This document shows positions 1-5,946 of a stretch of DNA of 11,943 bases, one piece after another. Origin of the DNA: Proteobacteria bacterium CAG:495 (lineage in GTDB: Bacteria; Pseudomonadota; Alphaproteobacteria; RF32; CAG-239). The stretch covers positions 1 through 11,943 of the forward strand of contig HF995321.1 of NCBI GenBank assembly GCA_000432275.1. Reading direction: 5' to 3'. The notes under the pieces are model-generated. The model saw nothing but the letters and a program-made list of their open reading frames with translations, had not been told where the DNA came from and made no database searches. The translations under genes and the position numbers were made by a program. Position 1 is the first letter of the stretch; every line of letters starts with the position of its first letter.

Positions 1-9
1 GGGGTTTTT

Positions 10-738
10 CTACATTTGTTTCTTGAAAAATTCTTTACGGTTCTTGCGCCCCATCGACCATAAATTTCCGATACCGTTAATCGGCTGAACCTTATACAAG
101 GATTCAAAGTTAAAGCTGCGTGTCAAAAACAAAGACGTCGTTTTCGTATAATTGTTCATCGGGCAAAAACCGTAGAAATCAACCTGAATCAAATCAGCCT
201 GCCGCAAAGCTGCCACGGCGCGGACATATTCCTGACTGGTATTGATACGATCACTGTCGTCAAGAATAATCATACCCCCTGCGGCAACCTTTTGTACTGC
301 CGCTGCCGCACATTCTGCACGCCTCTTGCCGTCAACCACAATAACGTCAAAACAATCTTCCTGCTCAAATATCGCCTGCTCGTAAATTTCGCCTTCATCT
401 CTCCAGCGAATATCCAGGTTCGGCGCATAAAACTCTTTTTGCCATTTTTCAAACCAGGACGGATTATCCTCAATACTGATTACCTCTTGTGCCCGCGCCG
501 CCCAAAATAAGGAAGAATTGCCGCAGCCAAACTCAAAAACCTTTTTATCTCCATAATCAAATTGCGACAAATATTCAATTGCCGGATATGTATACCAGGG
601 AATTGGATTGCCGTCTTTGTCGATGCAGACTTTCTCGTCTATAGTCCGCTCAATTGCATATTCCTGCCGCCACATTTCAATAAACTTATTAAACTTATCG
701 CTATACATATTCTCGGCCTGTCTCCGTTGAAATTTCAT
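10..738 (-). CDS. class I SAM-dependent methyltransferase, substrate unknown
   Basis: A 242-residue soluble protein with a Rossmann-type methyltransferase core. The motif I loop is FEFGCGN at residues 68-74, the acidic residue that would bind the SAM ribose is Glu90 in VISIED, the strand-4 motif FDVIVVDG is at 130-137, and GGMIILDD at 154-161 ends strand 5. The stretch IPWYTYPAIEYL at 46-57, just before motif I, resembles methyltransferases that occur in bacterial surface-polysaccharide and FkbM-like gene sets; that is recalled family knowledge, and the acceptor cannot be read from the sequence. The start at 738 is chosen because GGAGG lies four bases upstream; a second ATG at codon 11 lacks this. 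It is divergent from the DUF378 gene. The partner genes downstream (left) lie outside the window. Fold confidence is high, function low. Confidence 0.8.
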   Translation of the reverse strand: MKFQRRQAENMYSDKFNKFIEMWRQEYAIERTIDEKVCIDKDGNPIPWYTYPAIEYLSQFDYGDKKVFEFGCGNSSLFWAARAQEVISIEDNPSWFEKWQKEFYAPNLDIRWRDEGEIYEQAIFEQEDCFDVIVVDGKRRAECAAAAVQKVAAGGMIILDDSDRINTSQEYVRAVAALRQADLIQVDFYGFCPMNNYTKTTSLFLTRSFNFESLYKVQPINGIGNLWSMGRKNRKEFFKKQM

Positions 739-786
739 TTAGCCTCCATATATCATAACTGTTCGATTTTTAAAAGCGAAAATTGT

Positions 787-890
787 TTTTCATTTTCAGG
801 CGGCAAAACACAAGTCGCCTCCCCGCTTAAAATGAAAAGGCAATATACAGCATATCTGCTGGCAACAAATTTTTTGCCCTAAACGGCAAA
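787..890 (+). promoter_or_regulatory. inverted-repeat-rich leader before the DUF378 gene
   Basis: Three inverted repeats follow each other in the 178-base gap between divergent genes. The first pairs 787-796 with 829-838 (10 bp, perfect) and 798-802 with 816-820 (5 bp). The second pairs 848-852 with 857-861. The third pairs 873-878 with 885-890. GGCAA at 861-865 can also pair with TTGCC at 874-878, which would exclude the third hairpin. None is followed by a U-run on the plus strand, so these are not simple terminators. A structured 5' leader is possible, but AT-rich DNA forms short repeats by chance and no transcript start was identified. Confidence 0.35.
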
Positions 891-916
891 TAAAATTAAT
901 TAAGAGGAGTAAAAAA

Positions 917-1132
917 ATGTTTTGGAGAAATTTAGCCCTTATCCTTACCATTATCGGCGGTTTAAACTGGGGTTTGGTCGGTGCTTTCAACTTTGATTTG
1001 GTAGCTTTCTTGTTCGGCCCGATGACTCCGCTGAGCCGTATTACTTACGTTCTGATTGGTCTTTCGGCCCTGGCTATGGTTTTCGTTCCGGCCTGCTCGC
1101 TGAGAGAAGCCTTTAATCACAAAATGAACTAA
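917..1132 (+). CDS. DUF378 family small inner-membrane protein
   Basis: A 71-residue protein with two predicted membrane helices, at about residues 5-32 and 41-58. The first carries the family pattern LTIIGGLNWGLVG and the second VLIGLSALAMVF, typical of DUF378 (YuzA-like) proteins. These are usually 60-80 residues long and have no established biochemical role. The start is well supported: GAGGAG lies about eight bases upstream of the ATG. The gene stands alone, divergent from the methyltransferase gene and convergent with holA, and a strong terminator begins ten bases after its stop. Its leader has several inverted repeats. Family assignment is confident; function is unknown. Confidence 0.85.
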   Translation: MFWRNLALILTIIGGLNWGLVGAFNFDLVAFLFGPMTPLSRITYVLIGLSALAMVFVPACSLREAFNHKMN

Positions 1133-1141
1133 CAAACTCAC

Positions 1142-1174
1142 AAAAAAGCCTGCTTTTCACAAGCAGGCTTTTTT
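1142..1174. terminator. bidirectional intrinsic terminator (DUF378 / holA)
   Basis: A perfect 14-bp stem (1142-1155 with 1161-1174) with a 5-base loop has a GC-rich core (GCCTGC) flanked by six A on one side and six T on the other. It can therefore terminate transcription in both directions. It lies between the convergent DUF378 and holA genes, and the holA TAA stop (1173-1175) overlaps its right edge. Confidence 0.9.
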
Positions 1175-2207
1175 ATACTCCTCTTCCGGCCCGGGCCGCG
1201 GCCGAAGAAATCTGCATTAACGTATAGCTGACAATTTCCGGAACCGGCATATTGGTTGTCTTGCAATCGCGTTCACACTTATACAACAGCTCCAACACCG
1301 AAAAAACCCTGTCTTTGTTCCACAGGCTCAACTGCCGCCTGAAACTCGATTCCCTGAAAAAAATTATCCGGGGCATCAGCTTCTGCATAGCTTTTTCCGG
1401 GGTTTCCCCTTTTTCCATCCAGGCCAGACATGTAAGAATTTTATTAAAATGATAAGTCAAACTCCGCACCACCGAAATCGGTTCGTCCCCTTCGTTTAAT
1501 AACCTTTGAAAAGCGGCCTGCGATTTGTCGCTGTACCCGCCCGCGGTATAATAGCAAACGTCGTCGGAGCTGGAAGACGATTGGTCTGCAATCACTTCGC
1601 GGACATCTGCAACCGTAATGTTTTTCTGGTCACCCATATATGTAATCAGCTTGTCAATTTCGCTGAGATTGCTCTTGCGGTCGTTAGACAAACGGGCACA
1701 AAGCAGCTGCAACGCATCATTGCCTATTGTCATTCCGTTCTCGCCGAACATCGCCCTTGCCGTCGCAAAAACATCTTCGTCACGATCTTCATAACAAGCG
1801 ATAACCGCCATATCGTCGCGGCTTTCCCCCAAAGAAACCAAAGAAGATTTTTTGTTCAAACTGCCGGAACCGGCAATCACCAAAGTATCGGACGGCGTTC
1901 CCTCCAGAAGAACCTTGAAATGCTTTGTCAGGTTGTTGTCGGCGTCTTTGATGATAATCACCCTTCTGCCGCCCATCAACGACTGGCTGGTATATTCCGA
2001 AAACAAAGTTCCCGGATCCGCATTCACGTCAGAACCGTTGAGGTAAACGACCTGAAACGGGTCGTACAAATCGGCGCTGACCGTAGCAGCCAGCTTTTTC
2101 ACATATTCTGCAACCAGCCCTTCGTTCGAACCGTAGACCACAAAAGCCTTAATCGCCGGATCGTTCTTTTTGAGATACTTATCTATCTGTGCTTGTTTGA
2201 AAATCAT
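1173..2207 (-). CDS. holA: DNA polymerase III delta subunit
   Basis: A 344-residue protein, the usual HolA length. Delta opens the beta sliding clamp within the clamp-loader complex. The N-terminal AAA+-like domain starts with AFVVYGSNEG at 21-30, a degenerate P-loop as expected because delta does not hydrolyse ATP. A segment near residues 70-90 (SLMGGRRVIIIKDADN) matches the strand where family members carry a similar rrlv-i pattern. The C-terminal helical collar includes the region around RSLTYHFNKIL. The start at 2207 has AAGGGA about seven bases upstream. The start lies inside the end of lptE (29-base overlap), so the two are probably translationally coupled. It is the last gene of the DUF3576-leuS-lptE-holA run, and its stop overlaps the terminator. 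Confidence 0.9.
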   Translation of the reverse strand: MIFKQAQIDKYLKKNDPAIKAFVVYGSNEGLVAEYVKKLAATVSADLYDPFQVVYLNGSDVNADPGTLFSEYTSQSLMGGRRVIIIKDADNNLTKHFKVLLEGTPSDTLVIAGSGSLNKKSSLVSLGESRDDMAVIACYEDRDEDVFATARAMFGENGMTIGNDALQLLCARLSNDRKSNLSEIDKLITYMGDQKNITVADVREVIADQSSSSSDDVCYYTAGGYSDKSQAAFQRLLNEGDEPISVVRSLTYHFNKILTCLAWMEKGETPEKAMQKLMPRIIFFRESSFRRQLSLWNKDRVFSVLELLYKCERDCKTTNMPVPEIVSYTLMQISSAAARAGRGV

Positions 2208-2751
2208 CCAAATTTCCCTTGTTGCTGAACTTGGTGTGGAAATAAGCGCCTAAACGCAGCGCTATGTCATCGGCAACAATTTTGGCAGCATCGGTTTCCG
2301 TCTTTTTTTGCGCCATCGTCGTGGAATAAGGGTTGGCAAGAATATCATAACTGACATAAGCCACACTGTCTCCCTTTACGATTTCGTCATTATCCTGCAT
2401 CATATAATAAGAAACCCTGTAAACTACGCGTTCGCTGGTCGCCGTAATATCCTGACGCAACGCCTGCTGCGTAACTTCTCTGTCTTTCAGCTCCACAAAC
2501 AAACGGTATTTTGGATTCTTGGGCGTACCCTTCGGAGTAAGCAAATCCAACAGCTGGTTGCGAACCTGCTGCCCAAAACGGTCGGCAATCGGTTCAACCT
2601 TGATTTGCGACATCTCCGTAGCAATGGAGCTGTCAAATTTACCGCTGAAATACCACAGGTTGTTATGTTGCTTTTGCACATACAGGGGTTCAAACCCACA
2701 GGCCGACAAAAGCGCCGCAAACACCAAACCAGCTGTCAAATTCCTTTTCAT
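2179..2751 (-). CDS. lptE: LPS-assembly lipoprotein LptE
   Basis: A 190-residue lipoprotein. LptE plugs the LptD beta-barrel and helps place lipopolysaccharide in the outer leaflet of the outer membrane. The start at 2751 gives a short lipoprotein signal peptide: two basic residues, a hydrophobic stretch and the lipobox LLSAC with Cys18 as the lipidated residue, followed by GFEPLYV, the hallmark of alphaproteobacterial LptE. The frame stays open upstream to 3003, but that extension overlaps the end of leuS and would bury the signal peptide, so it is rejected. GAGG lies nine bases before the ATG. The gap to leuS is 89 bases, in which nothing was recognised; the 3' end overlaps holA by 29 bases. 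Confidence 0.88.
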   Translation of the reverse strand: MKRNLTAGLVFAALLSACGFEPLYVQKQHNNLWYFSGKFDSSIATEMSQIKVEPIADRFGQQVRNQLLDLLTPKGTPKNPKYRLFVELKDREVTQQALRQDITATSERVVYRVSYYMMQDNDEIVKGDSVAYVSYDILANPYSTTMAQKKTETDAAKIVADDIALRLGAYFHTKFSNKGNLDDFQTSTDR

Positions 2752-2840
2752 CCGTATATACCTCAATATAGTTTTGCCCAATAAACCCGCACGGCAGATA
2801 TCGCGTGCGAATTTATCATTTGCCCTCAGACAGGTTGCCC

Positions 2841-3767
2841 TTATGCAACAATATTGCAAATCCGATTCGGAACAACAATAATTTTGCGAACTTCCTTGCC
2901 TTCCAGCTGACGCTTGACGTTTTCCAACGCCAAGGCGGCTTTTTCCACATCTGCCTGCGGCGCGTCTTTCGGCATCTCGATTGTACCGCGGACTTTTCCG
3001 CAAATTTGCACCGCAATGGTTACCACATTGTCCTGAGCCAGTTTGGCATCGCCCTTGGGCCAGGATTCCGTAATCACCAGACTGTTATGCCCCAGACGAG
3101 CCCACATTTCTTCAGCCAGGTGCGGCGTAAACGGGCACATCAGCTTGAGCAGCGTTTCGTACAATTCGGGTGCGATTTTCTCTAAACCGGACAAATAGTT
3201 TACATAAGTCATCAGAGAAGAAACTGCCGTGTTAAACTTCATCTGGTCCACACGCTCGGTAACTTCCAGAATACATTTGTGCATTGCCCGCAAATCCTGC
3301 TCACTGGGCTTAACGTCCTTATAAACCTTTTTGAACAGATTAAAGACCTTGCCGACAAAACGATAAACGCCCATCAGGCTTTCGTCCGACCACATTGCTA
3401 CCTGGTCAAACGGGCCGATGAACATCTCATACAGACGGAACGTATCAGCGCCGTATGCGTCAATAATGTCATCGGGATTAATCACATTACCGCGTGATTT
3501 CGACATTTTTTCACCGTTTTCCGCCAAAATCATGCCGTGAGACGTACGTTTGTTGTACGGCTCTTTCGTCGGAACCAAACCGCAGTCATACAAAAACTTG
3601 TGCCAGAAACGGGAATATAACAGGTGCAATGTGGTATGTTCCATACCGCCGTTGTACCAATCGACGTTCATCCAGTAGTCCAAAGCCTCTTTGGAAGCAA
3701 ACTCCTTATCGTTGTGCGGATCGCAATAACGCAGGAAATACCAAGAAGAACCTGCCCAGTTCGGCAT
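2841..3767 (-). CDS. leuS: leuS C-terminal fragment: KMSKS and anticodon-binding domain
   Basis: The open frame encodes 308 residues from an internal ATG (MPNWAGSSWYFLRY), although LeuS homology in this frame already starts at about 3803 with KCGGHARRETDT. The KMSKS loop that stabilises the activated leucyl-adenylate transition state is at residues 87-91 (about 604-608 of the repaired protein). The rest is the helical anticodon-binding domain and the C-terminal domain ending in ICNIVA. No ribosome-binding site before 3767 is convincing, so independent translation of this half as a functional partner is unlikely. The TAA stop at 2841 is followed by an 89-base gap to lptE. Confidence 0.75.
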   Translation of the reverse strand: MPNWAGSSWYFLRYCDPHNDKEFASKEALDYWMNVDWYNGGMEHTTLHLLYSRFWHKFLYDCGLVPTKEPYNKRTSHGMILAENGEKMSKSRGNVINPDDIIDAYGADTFRLYEMFIGPFDQVAMWSDESLMGVYRFVGKVFNLFKKVYKDVKPSEQDLRAMHKCILEVTERVDQMKFNTAVSSLMTYVNYLSGLEKIAPELYETLLKLMCPFTPHLAEEMWARLGHNSLVITESWPKGDAKLAQDNVVTIAVQICGKVRGTIEMPKDAPQADVEKAALALENVKRQLEGKEVRKIIVVPNRICNIVA

Positions 3768-5346
3768 CGTGTCGGTCTCCCGGCGGGCATGGCCGCCGCA
3801 CTTCCCCCCGGCGGAGATGGCCGCCGCACTTCGGACAAGTCGTGTTCAGCCAGTCTCCGGCTTTTGATAACGGCGATTCGCCTTCATCATTGGGATGATA
3901 GTCGGGAACTTCCGGCAGTTTCAAAGGCAGCTCGGATTCCGGAATAGGCTGCCAGCCGCATTTTTCGCAATAAACCATGGGAATAGGCTCGCCCCAATAA
4001 CGCTGACGGGAGAAAACCCAGTCGCGCAGCTTATAGTTAACCTTGGAACGGCCGAAATTGTTTTTGACGGCGTAATCTATGGCGGCACGCATACCGTCTT
4101 CCTTGTTCATCCCGTCCAAAAATTCGGAATTAATGTGCGCTCCGTCTTCTTCCCAGGCTTTTTCGCTAATGTCGCCGCCTTCTAAAACCTGAATAATCGG
4201 CAGATTGAAAACCTTGGCAAAATCATAGTCGCGCTGATCATGCGCCGGAACGGCCATGATTGCGCCGGTGCCGTAACCGGTTAAAACATAATCGGAAATA
4301 AACACCGGAATCAGATTGCCGTTATACGGGTTTCTTGCCTTGATGCCTTTCAGCTCGACACCTGTTTTGCTGTCGTCCATCGTCCTTTGCAGCTCCGACT
4401 TTTTGGCCGTGGCCTCAACATAGGCTCGAACCTCGTCCGCATTCTCAAAATTACTCATCAACTGCTGAACATACTCATGTTCCGGAGCCATAACCATATA
4501 GGTAACGCCGAAAGCCGTATCCGGACGAGTGGTAAACACCGTCAGCTTTTTGTCTTTCAGCGCCGTACCGTCCTTCAGTGTCAACCCAAAGTCAAGCTCG
4601 GCACCTTCAGAACGGCCGATCCAGTTAATCTGCTGCGATTTTACCCGGTCGATAAAATCCAAATCGTCCAAATCCTTGATTAAACGGTCCGCATATTTGG
4701 TAATCGCAATCATCCATTGTTCTTTGTTACGACGGACGACTTCGGCGCCGCAGCGTTCGCAATGCCCGTTGACAACCTCTTCGTTGGCCAGGCCGACCTT
4801 GCAGGACGGACACCAGTTGATTGCTATTTTATCCTTATAAGCCAAACCTTTTTCAAAAAACTTGATAAACATCCACTGCGTCCATTTGTAATATTCCGGA
4901 TCGCAGGTGGTAATACATCTGTCCCAATCAAAGCTGAAGCCGATTGATTTCAGCTGGCGGGTAAAGTTTTCAATATTTGCTTTGGTTGAAACCGCCGGAT
5001 GAACGCCTGTTTTTATCGCATAGTTTTCCGCCGGCAGGCCGAAAGCGTCAAAACCCATCGGATACAAGACATTAAAACCCTGCATTCTTTTCTTGCGGGA
5101 AATAACGTCCAAAGCGGTGTATGAGCGCGGATGCCCGACATGAAGTCCGGCGCCGGACGGGTAGGGAAATTCGACCAAGGCATAAAATTTCTCCTTGTCG
5201 GGATCGGGTTCCACCTTATATGCTTTTTCCTTGTCCCAGATGTTCTGCCATTTTTTCTCAATGGTCTTAAAATTATAGCGGTCTTCTAACTTCCACTCCT
5301 TTGACCATTCTTCCCATGTTTCTTTTCCGTTGTATCTATCGCTCAT
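3706..5346 (-). CDS. leuS: leuS N-terminal fragment: HIGH motif, zinc knuckle, editing domain
   Basis: The open frame encodes 546 residues, of which the first 510 are genuine LeuS; the last 36 or so are out-of-frame translation after the duplication. Visible parts in order: the class I signature HVGH at 69-72 after PYPSGAGL; a zinc knuckle with Cys179/Cys182 and Cys196/Cys199; the CP1 editing domain with TTRPDT at 272-277 and GTGAIMAVPAHD at 359-370, whose final Asp is the conserved editing aspartate; and the first pair of the second knuckle, CEKC at 460-463. About 25 residues rich in Trp, Glu and Lys precede the usual start of homology (YNFKTIEKKWQ). An ATG at 5346 is used, since no later start precedes the HIGH region. 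Confidence 0.8.
   Translation of the reverse strand: MSDRYNGKETWEEWSKEWKLEDRYNFKTIEKKWQNIWDKEKAYKVEPDPDKEKFYALVEFPYPSGAGLHVGHPRSYTALDVISRKKRMQGFNVLYPMGFDAFGLPAENYAIKTGVHPAVSTKANIENFTRQLKSIGFSFDWDRCITTCDPEYYKWTQWMFIKFFEKGLAYKDKIAINWCPSCKVGLANEEVVNGHCERCGAEVVRRNKEQWMIAITKYADRLIKDLDDLDFIDRVKSQQINWIGRSEGAELDFGLTLKDGTALKDKKLTVFTTRPDTAFGVTYMVMAPEHEYVQQLMSNFENADEVRAYVEATAKKSELQRTMDDSKTGVELKGIKARNPYNGNLIPVFISDYVLTGYGTGAIMAVPAHDQRDYDFAKVFNLPIIQVLEGGDISEKAWEEDGAHINSEFLDGMNKEDGMRAAIDYAVKNNFGRSKVNYKLRDWVFSRQRYWGEPIPMVYCEKCGWQPIPESELPLKLPEVPDYHPNDEGESPLSKAGDWLNTTCPKCGGHLRRGEVRRPCPPGDRHDAELGRFFLVFPALLRSAQR
3776..3831 (-). repeat. leuS: imperfect 28-bp tandem duplication disrupting leuS
   Basis: Two adjacent 28-base units, 3804-3831 and 3776-3803, match at 24 of 28 positions; the first 15 bases of each (AAGTGCGGCGGCCAT) are identical. 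Each contains a small GC palindrome (CGGCGG with CCGCCG around a six-base loop), which favours slippage or template switching. The upstream unit ends in a run of six G. The length of 28 is not a multiple of three, which causes the frame change. Confidence 0.9.
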
Positions 5347-5361
5347 TTTTCTTTCCAGTTT

Positions 5362-5802
5362 CTAATGTATTGCTAAACTTTTTCTGTATAAAATTCTTGC
5401 CTGATTGAGTATGGCGTTTTCAACCTCTTCATTCAACTGCGGATTAGCCGATTCTTCAACCCACTGATTGCCTTGCCAAACCCTTTTGTAAACCGTTGCC
5501 TGCAAACAGTCGGAACGCAGCGAGGTCGACAAAACCTTCACTTCTATTTTAAATTCTTCGTCGGCAATGTTGTTAACCCGTCCCCAGTTGCTGGTCATAA
5601 CGCCCCGTTCTTTGTCTTCCGAAACGATTTTCAGAAACGAAAGCTTGTCTTTTGCGGCCTGCCACAAAAATTTGTTCGGTTCAAACCGCGCTTCGGTTTC
5701 CGTGCTTTCCTTAACAAAGGGATTAAGCCGGGAACACCCGCCGGTCAGTATCAACACCGCCAATACCGCTGCCATTGTTTTTTTCATTATTTTAACTTTC
5801 AT
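5362..5802 (-). CDS. DUF3576 family probable lipoprotein
   Basis: A 146-residue exported protein. Residues 1-23 form a signal peptide with several lysines, a hydrophobic core and Cys23 in LILTGGC. The residue three before the Cys is Thr instead of the usual Leu, so the lipobox is imperfect. The mature part follows the DUF3576 pattern: NKFLWQAAKDKLSFLKIVSED, then a TSNWGRV segment, FKIEVKVLSTSLRSDCLQATVYKRV, and the C-terminal AILNQARILYRK. The family is found beside leuS in Alphaproteobacteria and has no assigned function; its place before leuS-lptE suggests envelope biogenesis, which is inference. ATGs at 5802 and 5787 are both possible and neither has a clear ribosome site; 5802 is used here. 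It is probably the first gene of the four-gene transcript. Confidence 0.8.
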   Translation of the reverse strand: MKVKIMKKTMAAVLAVLILTGGCSRLNPFVKESTETEARFEPNKFLWQAAKDKLSFLKIVSEDKERGVMTSNWGRVNNIADEEFKIEVKVLSTSLRSDCLQATVYKRVWQGNQWVEESANPQLNEEVENAILNQARILYRKSLAIH

Positions 5803-5838
5803 TCAAAACGTCGGTTAAAACTAAATTCTTCTTAGCAA

Positions 5839-5865
5839 ACTATAATAATTTAACATATTTGACAA
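5839..5865 (-). promoter_or_regulatory. possible promoter of the DUF3576-leuS-lptE-holA run
   Basis: On the minus strand TTGTCA (5865 to 5860) is followed after 15 bases by TATAGT (5844 to 5839). The boxes match the sigma-70 consensus well, but the spacing is short. It lies about 35 bases before the upper start codon of the DUF3576 gene. The region is AT-rich, so chance matches are likely. Confidence 0.3.
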
Positions 5866-5888
5866 GAGTCTATTTTCCCGCTTGTATT
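5859..5888 (+). promoter_or_regulatory. possible promoter of rsmB
   Basis: A perfect TTGACA (5859-5864) is followed after 18 bases by the weak box TGTATT (5883-5888). This would give a leader of roughly 50 bases before the rsmB ATG. Its -35 box overlaps the one proposed for the opposite strand. Confidence 0.3.
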
Positions 5889-5946
5889 TATTGATTTGTT
5901 TAACTAGAATACTCTCAGATTAATGATATACAGAGTTTGATGTGTG

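Larger units (their letters stand above)
2841..5346 (-). pseudogene. leuS: leucyl-tRNA synthetase gene, split by a 28-bp tandem duplication
   Basis: The whole gene spans two reading frames. Removing one 28-base unit at 3776-3831 joins them into a single 825-residue protein, close to the normal LeuS size. The enzyme charges tRNA-Leu and edits mischarged products in the cytoplasm. The break falls after residue 510, inside the second CxxC pair (Cys460/Cys463 and Cys504/Cys507), before the connection to the KMSKS half. All other signature motifs are present on both sides and no other damage was seen. LeuS is normally essential and single copy, so an assembly or read error, a very recent mutation or a second copy elsewhere are the realistic options. 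It lies 15 bases after the DUF3576 gene, in the conserved alphaproteobacterial order. The ribosome site is weak (GGAAAG). Confidence 0.85.

Noticed and set aside
787..838. The 10-bp inverted repeat as an intrinsic terminator
   Set aside because: The outer arms are AT-rich, the right side has an eight-base bulge and no U-run follows on either strand.
1506..2228. A 240-codon open frame on the plus strand opposite holA
   Set aside because: It is the shadow of holA; the product shows no domain-like pattern, no ribosome site precedes it, and the holA strand gives a clear family match.
2179..3003. A longer lptE start giving 274 residues
   Set aside because: The extra 84 residues overlap the end of leuS in another frame and would place the lipoprotein signal peptide in mid-protein; the ATG at 2751 fits the lipobox.
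2841..3767. The leuS C-terminal half as an independently translated subunit of a natural two-part LeuRS
   Set aside because: Known split LeuRS proteins break elsewhere (in the editing domain), there is no ribosome site before 3767, and the break coincides exactly with a tandem duplication.
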